In this document: positions 16,829 through 26,164 of the stretch, piece after piece | How positions within the stretch are numbered: position 1 is the stretch's first letter | Layout: each line of letters begins with the position of its first letter | Source: Bacteroidales bacterium | GTDB taxonomy: Bacteria > Bacteroidota > Bacteroidia > Bacteroidales > UBA10428 | Reading direction: 5' to 3' | NCBI GenBank assembly: GCA_016933335.1 | Contig: JAFGBD010000004.1 | Coordinates: forward strand, 1-64,000 | Length of the DNA: 64,000 nucleotides | Position numbers and translations under genes: made by a program | Notes under the pieces: generated by a model | The model's database searches: none | The model's input: only the letters and a program-made list of their open reading frames with translations | What the model was told of the DNA's origin: nothing

Positions 16829-18283
16829 TTAACCTACACTTCCTTCAAGACTTATCTGCAGCAATTTTTGTGCTTCAACGGCAAATTCCATCGGGAGCTT
16901 GTTTAAAACCTCCCTGGCATATCCGTTCACTATCAGGCCGATTGCTTTTTCGGTATCGATTCCACGCTGGTTACAATAGAAGATCTGGTCTTCACCGATT
17001 CTGGAGGTGGTTGCTTCATGCTCGATGATGGCCGATTCATTTTCGACTTCCAGGTAAGGGAATGTATGTGCGCCGCATTTATCACCAAGCAGCAGTGAGT
17101 CGCACTGCGAGAAATTCCTTGCATTTTGGGCATTTTTCCCAACCTTTACAAGTCCCCTGTAGCTGTTGTTGCTTTTGCCGGCTGATATGCCCTTTGATAT
17201 AATGGTGCTCTTTGTATTCCTGCCAATATGTATCATTTTTGTACCGGTATCTGCCTGCTGATGGTTATTGGTTACAGCCACCGAATAGAACTCACCGGTG
17301 GAATGATTCCCTTTAAGGATACAGCTCGGATATTTCCAGGTAATGGCAGAACCCGTTTCAACCTGGGCCCATGATATCTTTGAGTGATCTCCCCTGCAAA
17401 TTCCTCTTTTGGTCACAAAATTATAAACACCGCCTTTACCGTTTTTGTCTCCGGGATACCAGTTCTGTACCGTGGAATATTTGACTTCGGCATTCTCCAG
17501 TGCTATGATTTCCACGATGGCTGCATGAAGCTGGTGTTCATCGCGCATAGGAGCAGTGCATCCTTCAAGATAACTGACATAGCTGTCTTCTTCAGCAATG
17601 ATCAGGGTGCGTTCAAACTGCCCGGTATTTGCCGCATTGATCCTGAAATAGGTGGATAGTTCCATAGGGCAGCGAACGCCCCGGGGGATATAGCAAAACG
17701 ATCCGTCACTGAAGACTGCCGAGTTCAGCGATGCAAAAAAATTGTCGGTATAAGGAACCACGGTACCCATATATTTTTCAACCAGGTCAGGATGTTCCCT
17801 GACGGCATCGCTGAATGAACAAAAGATGATACCGAGTTCGGCAAGGGTTTCACGAAAGGTTGTTTTAACGGATACAGAGTCCATCACCGCATCAACAGCT
17901 ACTCCGGTTAGCCGTTTCTGCTCGTCCAGCGGAATACCGAGCTTGTCAAATGTTCTGAGCAATTCAGGATCAACCTCGTTCAGTCCTGAAAGTGAAGCTT
18001 TTTGTTTTGGTGCGGCATAGTATATGATATCCTGATAGTTGATTTCGGGTATCACAAGATGAGCCCATTCAGGCATTTTCATTGTCTGCCAGTGCCTGAA
18101 AGATTTCAGGCGAAAATCAAGCATATAATCAGGCTCTTTCTTTTTGGCAGAAATCATCCTGATAACATTTTCATTGAGACCCTTGGGAATGGTATCTGTC
18201 TCGATATCAGTCACAAACCCATACTTATAATCGCTTTTTGTAAGTTCTGTCAATATTTTATCCTGATCATTTTCCATCTTCAT
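16829..18283 (-). CDS. sufB: Fe-S cluster assembly protein SufB
   Basis: This 484-residue scaffold subunit is the first gene of the suf operon. Typical stretches are [37 protein letters not shown] (here [13 protein letters not shown]), [18 protein letters not shown] and the cysteine in [20 protein letters not shown]. The adjacent cysteines and the conserved histidine region are where SufB assembles the nascent cluster. A -7 element lies 67 bases upstream. Confidence 0.96.
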   Translation of the reverse strand: MKMENDQDKILTELTKSDYKYGFVTDIETDTIPKGLNENVIRMISAKKKEPDYMLDFRLKSFRHWQTMKMPEWAHLVIPEINYQDIIYYAAPKQKASLSGLNEVDPELLRTFDKLGIPLDEQKRLTGVAVDAVMDSVSVKTTFRETLAELGIIFCSFSDAVREHPDLVEKYMGTVVPYTDNFFASLNSAVFSDGSFCYIPRGVRCPMELSTYFRINAANTGQFERTLIIAEEDSYVSYLEGCTAPMRDEHQLHAAIVEIIALENAEVKYSTVQNWYPGDKNGKGGVYNFVTKRGICRGDHSKISWAQVETGSAITWKYPSCILKGNHSTGEFYSVAVTNNHQQADTGTKMIHIGRNTKSTIISKGISAGKSNNSYRGLVKVGKNAQNARNFSQCDSLLLGDKCGAHTFPYLEVENESAIIEHEATTSRIGEDQIFYCNQRGIDTEKAIGLIVNGYAREVLNKLPMEFAVEAQKLLQISLEGSVG

Positions 18284-18349
18284 GTAAAAGTAATAAATCA
18301 GAGATTATCAGTTAGTAACGATTTTTATTTAGATTAATTCTAAATAGGA

Positions 18350-18357
18350 CAAATTTA
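18350..18357 (-). promoter_or_regulatory. Bacteroidota -7 element for the suf operon
   Basis: The minus strand reads TAAATTTG, an exact TAnnTTTG match, 67 bases upstream of the sufB ATG. It sits in the 134-base region shared with the divergent thiL gene. No clear -33 element is seen. Confidence 0.5.
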
Positions 18358-18417
18358 CAAAAACTATTTTAATAAATACTGATCTTTACCATCGTTTATG
18401 ATTTTTTAAAACCCTGG

Positions 18418-19452
18418 ATGGCTTCGGAAAAAGACAAAAAAAATCAATTGTCAGATCTGGGGGAATTCGGACTTATCCGGCATCTGACATCAGACATTAA
18501 GCTGAAAAACTCCAGTTCTGTCAGGGGGGTCGGCGATGATGCCGCTGTCATCGACTATAAAGGGAAAATGATTGTTGCAACGACAGATCTGCTTACAGAA
18601 GGGATTCATTTTAACCTGGTTTACACTCCCCTGAAGCATCTGGGTTATAAAGCAGCTGTTGTGAATTTCTCGGATGTTCTTGCCATGAATGCATTACCCC
18701 GGCAGATTCTGATATCCATGGCTGTTTCTGCAAAATTCACCACTTCAATGATAGATGAATTATACGAAGGCATATACAGTGCATGTGACAGGTACGGGGT
18801 AGATCCGGCAGGGGGTGATACATCCTCTTCACTGACGGGTCTTACTTTATCAATTACAGCCCTTGGCGAGGCTGACATGGATGAGATTGTATACCGGAGC
18901 GGGGCACAACCAAATGATCTGATATGTGTCTCGGGTAACCTGGGCGCTGCTTATATGGGATTACAGCTTCTGGAAAGAGAAAAAAGGATATTTGAAACAA
19001 CAAGCCAGCAACCTGTTCTGGATGGTTATCAATATATACTGCAGCGACAGCTCAAACCGGAGCCGCGCGGGGATATCATTCAGATGCTCAGGGAGCTGAA
19101 AATCAAACCATCTTCCATGATTGATGTATCTGACGGATTGTCGTCGGATCTGCTTCACATTTGCAATGAATCGAGGACGGGGTGCATGATCTATGAGACA
19201 AAGATACCAGTTGACCCGGAAACAAGGAAAATGGCCGGGGAGATGAATATCAACCCGGTTACTGCGGCCCTGAACGGGGGAGAGGATTATGAGCTGTTGT
19301 TTACAGTTCCCCTTTCCATGTATGAAAAAATCAGTCAGCATCATGAGATATCAGTAATCGGGCATATGGTCAATGAGCATGATGGAAAAAAAATGATAAC
19401 CCTCCGGCAAGGGGAGGTTGAGTTGGTTGCCCAGGGTTGGAGGGGATTCTAA
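18418..19452 (+). CDS. thiL: Thiamine-monophosphate kinase
   Basis: The 344-residue protein fits ThiL, which phosphorylates thiamine phosphate to thiamine diphosphate. Visible are GEFGLIRHL, VGDDAAVI, TTDLLTEGIHF, NFSDVLAMNALP, GGDTSSS and the C-terminal DVSDGLSSDL and GGEDYELLFTVP motifs of the PurM-like ATP-binding fold. No other thiamine genes are adjacent. The YjbQ homologue at 30242 is of a family once proposed to have thiamine-phosphate synthase activity. The ATG at 18418 follows directly on an AT-rich leader. Confidence 0.94.
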   Translation: MASEKDKKNQLSDLGEFGLIRHLTSDIKLKNSSSVRGVGDDAAVIDYKGKMIVATTDLLTEGIHFNLVYTPLKHLGYKAAVVNFSDVLAMNALPRQILISMAVSAKFTTSMIDELYEGIYSACDRYGVDPAGGDTSSSLTGLTLSITALGEADMDEIVYRSGAQPNDLICVSGNLGAAYMGLQLLEREKRIFETTSQQPVLDGYQYILQRQLKPEPRGDIIQMLRELKIKPSSMIDVSDGLSSDLLHICNESRTGCMIYETKIPVDPETRKMAGEMNINPVTAALNGGEDYELLFTVPLSMYEKISQHHEISVIGHMVNEHDGKKMITLRQGEVELVAQGWRGF

Positions 19453-19482
19453 CGGAAGGTAATGATCTGATGGATTGACCGC

Positions 19483-20274
19483 TCAATCTTCTTTATCATC
19501 GAAGTAACCCCTGATAATGCCGCGTTTTGAATTTCTGACAAACAGGATTACATCATCCCGTTCGTTTGATGCAGGGAGGTTTGCTTCGATAAATTCGACC
19601 GCATCGGAATTATTTAATCCGCGCTGGTATAAAATCCGGTATATTTCCTGGATATCATTGATGGTGTCATTGTCAAAATTCCTGCGTCTCAGTCCGATTG
19701 AATTGATGCCAACATAACTCAGAGGTTCACGGCCTGCTTTGATATAGGGAGGCACATCCTTTCCCACCCCGCTCATGGCACCGACCATGACATGCTTGCC
19801 AATGTGCACAAACTGATGGACTCCTGACATGGCACCGACAATGGCCCAGTCGTCTATTTCCACTTCTCCGGCCAGCCCGACACTGTTATTGAGTATTACA
19901 TTATTTCCCAGGTTGCAATCATGTGCTACGTGCACATATGCCATCAGGAGGCAGTTGCTTCCGACGATTGTTTTGCCTTTTGCAACGGTACCCCGGTTTA
20001 TGGTAACACATTCACGGATGGTGGTATTATCACCTATCTCGACCGTGGTTTTTTCCCCCTTGAATTTTAAATCCTGGGGAATTGCTGAAATGACGGCGCC
20101 TGGAAAAATCTTGCAGTTCTTACCGATTCTGGCACCTTCCATGATGGTAACATTTGGTCCCACCCATGTGCCTTCACCTATTTTAACATCTTTGGCGATA
20201 CTGACAAAAGGTTCAATCACAACGTTGTCTGCAATGGCTGCTTCAGGGTGTACATATGAAAGTGGCTGATTCAT
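19483..20274 (-). CDS. lpxA: UDP-N-acetylglucosamine acyltransferase LpxA
   Basis: The 263-residue protein is built of left-handed beta-helix hexapeptide repeats (about residues 1-190) plus a helical C-terminal part. The catalytic-site motif is AYVHVAHDC, followed by GAMSGVHQF and IGKHVMVGAMSGVGKDVPPY. LpxA adds the first 3-hydroxyacyl chain to UDP-GlcNAc in lipid A synthesis. It follows lpxC/fabZ by 33 bases in the lpxD-lpxC/fabZ-lpxA order. A second LpxA-like gene lies at 35250. Confidence 0.93.
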   Translation of the reverse strand: MNQPLSYVHPEAAIADNVVIEPFVSIAKDVKIGEGTWVGPNVTIMEGARIGKNCKIFPGAVISAIPQDLKFKGEKTTVEIGDNTTIRECVTINRGTVAKGKTIVGSNCLLMAYVHVAHDCNLGNNVILNNSVGLAGEVEIDDWAIVGAMSGVHQFVHIGKHVMVGAMSGVGKDVPPYIKAGREPLSYVGINSIGLRRRNFDNDTINDIQEIYRILYQRGLNNSDAVEFIEANLPASNERDDVILFVRNSKRGIIRGYFDDKED

Positions 20275-20307
20275 AGAAGTATCAAATGTGATGGTTCTTT
20301 TAAATAT

Positions 20308-21708
20308 CTAAACACCAGGTTTTCTGGATAGCTGGGCCATGAATTCACACTCAATTGCCAGCTTGTCACCTACAAATCCCTGTCCGTAGGTTAATGCAAT
20401 CCCTCTTCTCACAGGTTCTTTCAGAATCATCCTGACATTTAAGGTATCGCCCGGGACCACTTTTTGTTTAAATTTAACATTCTCAATTTTCATAAAGTAG
20501 AGCACATAATTCTCAGGGTCGGGCACCATGCTCATGAGCAGTATGCCTCCTACCTGTGCCATTGCTTCAATCTGCAATACTCCGGGCATAATAGGTTCTT
20601 CTGGGAAATGGCCGACAAAGAAGGCCTCATTCATTGTTACATTCTTAATCCCGCAGACGGTCCAGTCATCAAGATAGGTTATTCTGTCAACCAAAAGGAA
20701 GGGAGGACGGTGAGGGAGTTTCTTCATGATGTCATTGATATCACATACCGGGGGTTTGTCCGGATCATACTCAGGAGGGACGGGTTTTGAAAGTTTATGC
20801 TTAATTTCTTTTCGCAGCATCCTTGCGAATTCTGTATTGATGTAATGGCCGGGTTTGTTGGCAATGATTTTTCCTTTCAGCCTTGTTCCAACCAGTGCCA
20901 GATCGCCAATGACATCAAGTAATTTATGCCTTGCGGGCTCATTATTGAAATGAAGCTCAATGTTGTTAAGAACCCCTTCCGGCTTGGCCTGAATTTTTGG
21001 CTGGTGAAACAGATCTGCCAGCCGGTCAAGCTCTTCCTGGCTCACTTTACGATCGATGATAACAATGGCATTATTCAAATCTCCACCTTTTATGAGGTTA
21101 TTTTTATAAAGCAATTCCACCTCCCGTAAAAAGACAAAAGTGCGGCAGGGGGCAATCTGTGTTTCGAATTCATCAAAGTTGTTAAGGCGGGCGAACTGGT
21201 TATCAAGTATTTTTGAGTCAAAACCAATGTGCACGTCAATGCTGAAAGTATCATCAGGATATCCTGTTATCTCCAGTCCCTTTTTTTCATCCCTGAAAGC
21301 CATCTTGTTCTTGATCTCAAAATATTTTCTTTCAGATTCCTGTTCGGCGGTTCCGGCGCTCTTTATGGCTTTCACAAATTCAATGGCGCTTCCGTCCATG
21401 ATCGGGACTTCGGGTCCGTTAAGTTTAAGAAGTGCATTATCAATACCCATGGCATACAGTGATGCAAGCAGATGTTCTATTGTTGAAACCCTTACCGAGT
21501 TTTCTTCAAGGGTAGTGCCTCTTTCAGTCAAAACAACATTCTCAGCAACAGCCCGGACCGTTGGATTACCTTCGAGATCGGTTCGCTCAAAAACATAACC
21601 ATGATTGTCAGGTGCAGGGTGAATCGTTAACTCAACCTTTTCACCGCTGTGAAGCCCGTTACCTTTAAGTGTAACCGGCTTTACTACGGTTCTTTGTTTT
21701 TCACTCAT
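20308..21708 (-). CDS. lpxC/fabZ: Bifunctional LpxC deacetylase / FabZ dehydratase fusion
   Basis: The 466-residue protein joins two enzymes. Residues 1-305 are UDP-3-O-acyl-GlcNAc deacetylase, with zinc ligands H79 (EHLLASL), H261 and D265 (HKLLDVIGD). Residues 320-466 are the 3-hydroxyacyl-ACP dehydratase FabZ hot-dog fold, with LPHRPPFLLVDR, the catalytic H367 in GHFPEEPIMPG and E381 in IEAMAQ. This fusion is characteristic of Bacteroidota. It couples the committed step of lipid A synthesis to the enzyme that competes for the same hydroxyacyl-ACP. A near-consensus -7 element (TATCTTTC) lies in the 81-base gap upstream. Confidence 0.96.
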   Translation of the reverse strand: MSEKQRTVVKPVTLKGNGLHSGEKVELTIHPAPDNHGYVFERTDLEGNPTVRAVAENVVLTERGTTLEENSVRVSTIEHLLASLYAMGIDNALLKLNGPEVPIMDGSAIEFVKAIKSAGTAEQESERKYFEIKNKMAFRDEKKGLEITGYPDDTFSIDVHIGFDSKILDNQFARLNNFDEFETQIAPCRTFVFLREVELLYKNNLIKGGDLNNAIVIIDRKVSQEELDRLADLFHQPKIQAKPEGVLNNIELHFNNEPARHKLLDVIGDLALVGTRLKGKIIANKPGHYINTEFARMLRKEIKHKLSKPVPPEYDPDKPPVCDINDIMKKLPHRPPFLLVDRITYLDDWTVCGIKNVTMNEAFFVGHFPEEPIMPGVLQIEAMAQVGGILLMSMVPDPENYVLYFMKIENVKFKQKVVPGDTLNVRMILKEPVRRGIALTYGQGFVGDKLAIECEFMAQLSRKPGV

Positions 21709-21789
21709 CCTTTGTAAAAAATTAATTTTTAGTTAATTAATCGCGAAAGATATAAAAAAATAACCAATCGGGTAAAAAATCCTGCTATT

Positions 21790-22830
21790 TTACTTTTTCT
21801 TCTTCAGCATTTCCACCTCTTTTTCAAGTTCGTTAAATCGCCTGTATATCGATGGCAGCTGTTTTGAAACCACAAATTCGCGCTTCTTTTCTCTTGCGTT
21901 ATAGGCAGGGGCACCAAGCACTATTTCTCCTTCTTTTTCAATGTTATTGGTCACGCCTGACTGGGCTCCGACAATAACTTTATCCGCTATTTTCAGGTGT
22001 CCTACAATACCTGCCTGGGCTGCAATAATACAATTCCTGCCAATCTTTGTCGATCCTGCAACACCTGCCTGGGCAACGATGACAGTATTATCACCTATTT
22101 CCACATTATGCGCGATCTGGATCAGGTTGTCAAGTTTTGCTCCCTGGCCGATGATGGTGGAACCTATGGTAGCCCTGTCAATAGTCACATTGGCACCAAT
22201 TTCCACATCATCTTTTATGATCACATTGCCGATCTGCGGTATTTTTTTATAGTTATGGTCTTCCTGGGGTGCAAATCCGAATCCGTCGCTTCCGATGATG
22301 GTCCCTGCATGTATGGTACAGCCGGACCCAATAAGACAGTCCCGGTAAACCTTTACTCCCGGGTACAGTACGGTGTTATCTCCTATTGTAACATTATCAC
22401 CAATGTATACCTGAGGGTAAAGGCTGACATTATCGCCGATTTTAACATTTTTGCCGATAAAGGTGAATGCCCCGATAAAAGCATTTTTCCCGTAAACAGA
22501 AGAAGGATCAATAAAAGCTTTGGCATCCACACCCGTATTCTTTGGAACAGATTGCACATACAGGTTCAGCAATGATGCAAAAGCCTGATAAGCATCATCA
22601 ACTTTGATAAGGGTTGCACTTATTTTATGATCAAGATGCAGGTTTTTATTTACCAGTATTATTGAAGAGCTGGTGGTATAAAGATGTTTGGTGTATTTTG
22701 GATTTGCCAGAAACGATAAGGTACCTTTTCTGCCTTCTTCAATTTTTGAAAAGTCATTTACTTTCACTTCAGGATCACCTACAATTTCCCCTCCGAGAAA
22801 CTCTGAAATAGCTTTTGCTGTAAATTCCAT
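21790..22830 (-). CDS. lpxD: UDP-3-O-(3-hydroxyacyl)glucosamine N-acyltransferase LpxD
   Basis: The 346-residue protein has the N-terminal uridine-binding domain (residues 1-100, [14 protein letters not shown]) and a hexapeptide-repeat beta-helix. The catalytic histidine is in [13 protein letters not shown], followed by [14 protein letters not shown] and a C-terminal coiled helix ([17 protein letters not shown]). It adds the second acyl chain in lipid A synthesis and is first in the lpxD-lpxC/fabZ-lpxA set. A TAAATTTC near-match to the -7 element lies just upstream. Confidence 0.95.
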   Translation of the reverse strand: MEFTAKAISEFLGGEIVGDPEVKVNDFSKIEEGRKGTLSFLANPKYTKHLYTTSSSIILVNKNLHLDHKISATLIKVDDAYQAFASLLNLYVQSVPKNTGVDAKAFIDPSSVYGKNAFIGAFTFIGKNVKIGDNVSLYPQVYIGDNVTIGDNTVLYPGVKVYRDCLIGSGCTIHAGTIIGSDGFGFAPQEDHNYKKIPQIGNVIIKDDVEIGANVTIDRATIGSTIIGQGAKLDNLIQIAHNVEIGDNTVIVAQAGVAGSTKIGRNCIIAAQAGIVGHLKIADKVIVGAQSGVTNNIEKEGEIVLGAPAYNAREKKREFVVSKQLPSIYRRFNELEKEVEMLKKKK

Positions 22831-22952
22831 AAGTTACCGAAATTTAGTGGTTACATTAAATATGTTCTGGTCTATGTTATCAAAAAACATGCTTAATAGC
22901 TGTCTTCTTGTAAAATATCCGGAAAATTTGGGCACAAAACTAATCATTAATA

Positions 22953-24200
22953 TCAAACCCCACAATTTTTAGGGTAACATAAAAAGTACTTTTTTGCTGT
23001 TTTATACAATTCATTCAGATTAAAGATGTCGGATGCCTCAGCAATATCCTCGATCTCACCATTATTGTACAGGATGCTTATTTTGTCATCAAACTGGCTG
23101 TAGGCTTTATTTGAGATAACTTCGGTGTATACAATATAATGGATGTATTCTTCCGGCCAGGCATATTCACGGATGACATTTTTTCTGATCTGCGAAATGA
23201 CCTTTTTCTCAAAAGGTTTCTTCTGTATCCTGATCTTTGGTAAAATTCTGTTTATCAGATTTTTTGAAAGAAGTGACAATACTACGTCATTATGTTTGCT
23301 CCAGACTTTGGCCGACACCATCAGATCATCATCATCAAGTGAAACAAAATTTTCAATGATCAGGTCCTTACGGGCATCCATATCTGATTTTGAGATCTTA
23401 TTCTTAAGGAAAAAGTCCAGCGGCGGGCTGGCGTATAAGGAGATCCCGTTCATGATGAGTTCTTTTGCACGCTGCAGCAGTTTCATAAGTAAAAATTCTG
23501 CCGCTATTACGGTCTTGTGAAAATAAACCTGCCAGTACATCAGTCTGCGGGCAACAAGAAATTTTTCAATGGAATAAATACCTTTGGCTTCAATCACCAG
23601 CTGATCATTTACAACATCCAGCATTTTTATGATCCTGTCAGATCCGATGACTCCTTCTGTCACACCGGTAAAAAAGCTGTCTCTCCTGAGGTAATCGAGC
23701 CTGTCCATATCAAGCTGGCTTGAAACCAGCTGGTGCAGGAATTTTTTACTGTACCTGTTATTAAATATGCTCAGTGCAAGTTCCAGTTTCCCCTTATACT
23801 CTGTATTCAGTTTCTGCATGAGTAATGCTGAGAGGTCTTCATGATTTATCTGGGGAATGATGCTTTCTTCCAGCGCATGAGAAAAAGGGCCGTGACCAAC
23901 ATCATGAAGCAGTATTGCAGCAAGAACTGCCTCGGCTTCCTCATCTGTGATATCATGTTTTTTGAGCCGCAGATTATGAATGGCCTGATCCATCAGGTAT
24001 ACAGCACCAAGCGCATGCTGAAAACGTGTATGGGTGGCACCGGGATAAACATAATAGGTAAGACCCAGCTGCTTGATTCGTCTCAACCGCTGTACGACAG
24101 GGTGTTCAATCAGCTCATAAATGAACCGGGATGGAATTTTAATAAAACCGTAAATCGGGTCATTGATGATTTTTGCCTTGTAAATTTTTTGAGCGTTCAC
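22953..24200 (-). CDS. HD-domain phosphohydrolase (dNTPase/SAMHD1-like)
   Basis: The 415-residue protein carries the HD metal-site residues H62 (HTRFQHALG) and H99-D100 (LLHDVGHGPFSH). A later aspartate follows in SSQLDMDRLDYLRRD. The N-terminal DPIYGFIKI, the arginine-rich VVQRLRRIKQLG and the order of motifs resemble the SAMHD1/dGTPase-like group, which hydrolyses deoxynucleoside triphosphates. The actual substrate is unknown. Its place before lpxD on the same strand is frequent in Bacteroidota, but a functional link to lipid A is not evident. Confidence 0.88.
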   Translation of the reverse strand: MNAQKIYKAKIINDPIYGFIKIPSRFIYELIEHPVVQRLRRIKQLGLTYYVYPGATHTRFQHALGAVYLMDQAIHNLRLKKHDITDEEAEAVLAAILLHDVGHGPFSHALEESIIPQINHEDLSALLMQKLNTEYKGKLELALSIFNNRYSKKFLHQLVSSQLDMDRLDYLRRDSFFTGVTEGVIGSDRIIKMLDVVNDQLVIEAKGIYSIEKFLVARRLMYWQVYFHKTVIAAEFLLMKLLQRAKELIMNGISLYASPPLDFFLKNKISKSDMDARKDLIIENFVSLDDDDLMVSAKVWSKHNDVVLSLLSKNLINRILPKIRIQKKPFEKKVISQIRKNVIREYAWPEEYIHYIVYTEVISNKAYSQFDDKISILYNNGEIEDIAEASDIFNLNELYKTAKKYFLCYPKNCGV

Positions 24201-24326
24201 TCAGTAAAGGATTAGTTCAGCGGATATTTCACCACAAATTAAGATACATTATTGATAAAATACCAATGTAAGGGTAAATTTAAATAATTTATAGCCAGGT
24301 TATTTTTTTCTTTAAAGTATTATTTA

Positions 24327-24334
24327 TAGCTTTG
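24327..24334 (+). promoter_or_regulatory. Bacteroidota -7 element for the rimP-nusA-infB operon
   Basis: TAGCTTTG matches TAnnTTTG and is followed by GCACC, a common sequence at Bacteroidota start sites. Transcription would begin near 24340, giving a leader of about 55 bases that contains the hairpin at 24354-24375. Confidence 0.7.
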
Positions 24335-24353
24335 CACCCGAAAGAATGAGCAG

Positions 24354-24375
24354 ATAGGGGACCTTAGTCCCCTAT
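24354..24375 (+). promoter_or_regulatory. Perfect 9-bp hairpin with U-run in the rimP leader (attenuator candidate)
   Basis: ATAGGGGAC, loop CTTA, GTCCCCTAT, then TTTG: a perfect 9-base stem with a tetraloop and a short T run, 19 bases before the rimP ATG. It lies after the predicted start of transcription and before the first gene. It therefore looks like a leader attenuator or terminator rather than the end of a neighbouring gene; the upstream HD gene reads away. Confidence 0.65.
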
Positions 24376-24394
24376 TTTGTTAACCGGATTTCAT

Positions 24395-24859
24395 ATGATA
24401 TCTGCAGACAGGATAAGAAAATGTATCGGGGAAGAGCTTGAGAGGAATGGTCTTTTTCTGATTGACCTCACGGTAAGCAGCTCAAATAAAATCAAGGTCG
24501 TTATCGACAGCATGAAGGGGATAACCATTGATGAATGTGCGCAGATAAGCCGGATGATCGAAAATAAGTTTAACAGGGATGAGGAGGACTATGATCTTGA
24601 AGTTACCTCTCCCGGACTTGACAGTCCCCTTGTTTTGCCTGTGCAGTATTTAAAGAATACAGGAAGACAGGTTGAAGTGCTGACAACAGACAATCAAAGA
24701 ATCAGAGGAACACTGAGATATGCCGGTGAAGAAAAAATTGAGGTCGAAACCGAAACCAAAAAAAAGATAAAAGGTAAAAAGAAAAAGGAGATCATTGTCA
24801 GTAGGTTTTCTTTCAGCTTCGATGAGATCAGGTCGGCTAAGGTTTTAGTAACATTTTAA
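24395..24859 (+). CDS. rimP: Ribosome maturation factor RimP
   Basis: The 154-residue protein from the ATG at 24395 has the two RimP domains. The N-terminal half contains VVIDSMKGITIDECAQISRMIE and DYDLEVTSPGLDSPLV; the Sm-like C-terminal half ends in a lysine-rich loop and FSFDEIRSAKVLV. It helps 30S subunit maturation. The frame is open upstream to a TTG at 24377, but that lies on the leader hairpin side and adds nothing homologous. It is first in the standard rimP-nusA-infB operon, with nusA 12 bases downstream. Confidence 0.93.
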   Translation: MISADRIRKCIGEELERNGLFLIDLTVSSSNKIKVVIDSMKGITIDECAQISRMIENKFNRDEEDYDLEVTSPGLDSPLVLPVQYLKNTGRQVEVLTTDNQRIRGTLRYAGEEKIEVETETKKKIKGKKKKEIIVSRFSFSFDEIRSAKVLVTF

Positions 24860-24871
24860 TATAATAACAGA

Positions 24872-26110
24872 ATGGAAAACATTAATCTGATTGAAACATT
24901 CTCGGAATTCAAAGATCTCAAGAATATCGACAGGACTACCATGATGAATGTTATTGAGGATGTGTTCAGAAATATGTTAATAAAAATGTATGGTACTGCA
25001 GATAATTTTGATATTATTATTAACATAGATAAAGGTGATTTTGAGATATGGAGAAACAGGGAAGTTGTCGAAGACAAAGAAGTTGAAGATCCTAACCTGC
25101 AGATTTCTTTATCCGAGGCGAAGAAGATTGACAGTGATTATGAAATCGGAGAAGATGTAACTGATGAGGTGAAGCTGGCCGATTTCGGAAGAAGGTCGAT
25201 TCTTGCTTTACGACAGAACCTTACTGCACGTATTCTGGACCTGGAAAAGAATAATGTTTATCTCAAATACCGTGACCGTATCGGTGATATTGTTACCGGT
25301 GAGGTATACCAGGTGTGGAAACGTGAGATTCTCGTGCTGGATGAAGAAGGCAACGAGCTGATCCTGCCCAAGACTGAACAGATACCTTCGGATTATTTCA
25401 GGAAAGGAGATACCATAAGGGCGGTTGTCATCAAAGTCGAAATGAGGAATAATAACCCTCTGATTGTCTTAAGCAGGACGTCACCTGTGTTTCTTGAACG
25501 GCTTTTTGAGCTTGAGGTGCCTGAAATATTTGACGGACTTATCACAATAAAGAAGATTGTGCGTGTTCCGGGCGAAAGGGCAAAGGTAGCGGTTGAATCG
25601 TATGATGAGCGTGTTGATCCTGTCGGGGCATGTGTTGGTATGAAAGGTTCGAGAATTCATGGCATTGTCAGGGAATTGAAAAACGAGAATATTGATGTCA
25701 TAAACTATACCACTAATCTTCAGTTATATATAACAAGGGCATTAAGCCCGGCAAAGATATCAAGTATTAAACTCGACCAGGAGCACAAACGGGCAGAAGT
25801 TTATCTGAAACCGACCGAGGTATCGCTGGCCATAGGCAAGGGAGGATTAAATATCAAGCTGGCAAGCCAGCTTACAGGTTACGAAATTGATGTTTTCAGG
25901 GAGACTGATACAGCGGATGAGGAAGATGTCAGTCTGGAAGAGTTTGCCGATGAAATCGAAGGATGGATCATCGATGAACTGAGAGCAATAGGCTGTGACA
26001 CGGCAAAAAGTGTTCTTGATCTGAGTGTTGAAGATCTGGTGAAAAGAACTGATTTGGAAGAAGAGACGATCAAAGAGATCATTAAAATTTTACAGTCTGA
26101 ATTTGAATAA
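24872..26110 (+). CDS. nusA: Transcription termination/antitermination factor NusA
   Basis: The 412-residue protein shows the NusA N-terminal RNA-polymerase-binding domain (1-125), an S1 domain (about 135-200, GDIVTGEVYQVWKREI) and tandem KH domains with VGACVGMKGSRIHGIVREL and LAIGKGGLNIKLASQLTGYEI. A C-terminal acidic helical segment follows. The length fits Bacteroidota NusA, which lacks the second acidic repeat of E. coli. NusA often autoregulates its own operon, which may relate to the leader hairpin. Confidence 0.95.
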   Translation: MENINLIETFSEFKDLKNIDRTTMMNVIEDVFRNMLIKMYGTADNFDIIINIDKGDFEIWRNREVVEDKEVEDPNLQISLSEAKKIDSDYEIGEDVTDEVKLADFGRRSILALRQNLTARILDLEKNNVYLKYRDRIGDIVTGEVYQVWKREILVLDEEGNELILPKTEQIPSDYFRKGDTIRAVVIKVEMRNNNPLIVLSRTSPVFLERLFELEVPEIFDGLITIKKIVRVPGERAKVAVESYDERVDPVGACVGMKGSRIHGIVRELKNENIDVINYTTNLQLYITRALSPAKISSIKLDQEHKRAEVYLKPTEVSLAIGKGGLNIKLASQLTGYEIDVFRETDTADEEDVSLEEFADEIEGWIIDELRAIGCDTAKSVLDLSVEDLVKRTDLEEETIKEIIKILQSEFE

Positions 26111-26164
26111 ATTAAGCTATAAATTATAAATTAGCCGATTTAGAGAATAACTATTTTGTTGTAT

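Noticed and set aside
21140..21598. Open frame of 152 codons on the plus strand
   Set aside because: It is antisense to the LpxC domain; composition is that of a complement shadow.
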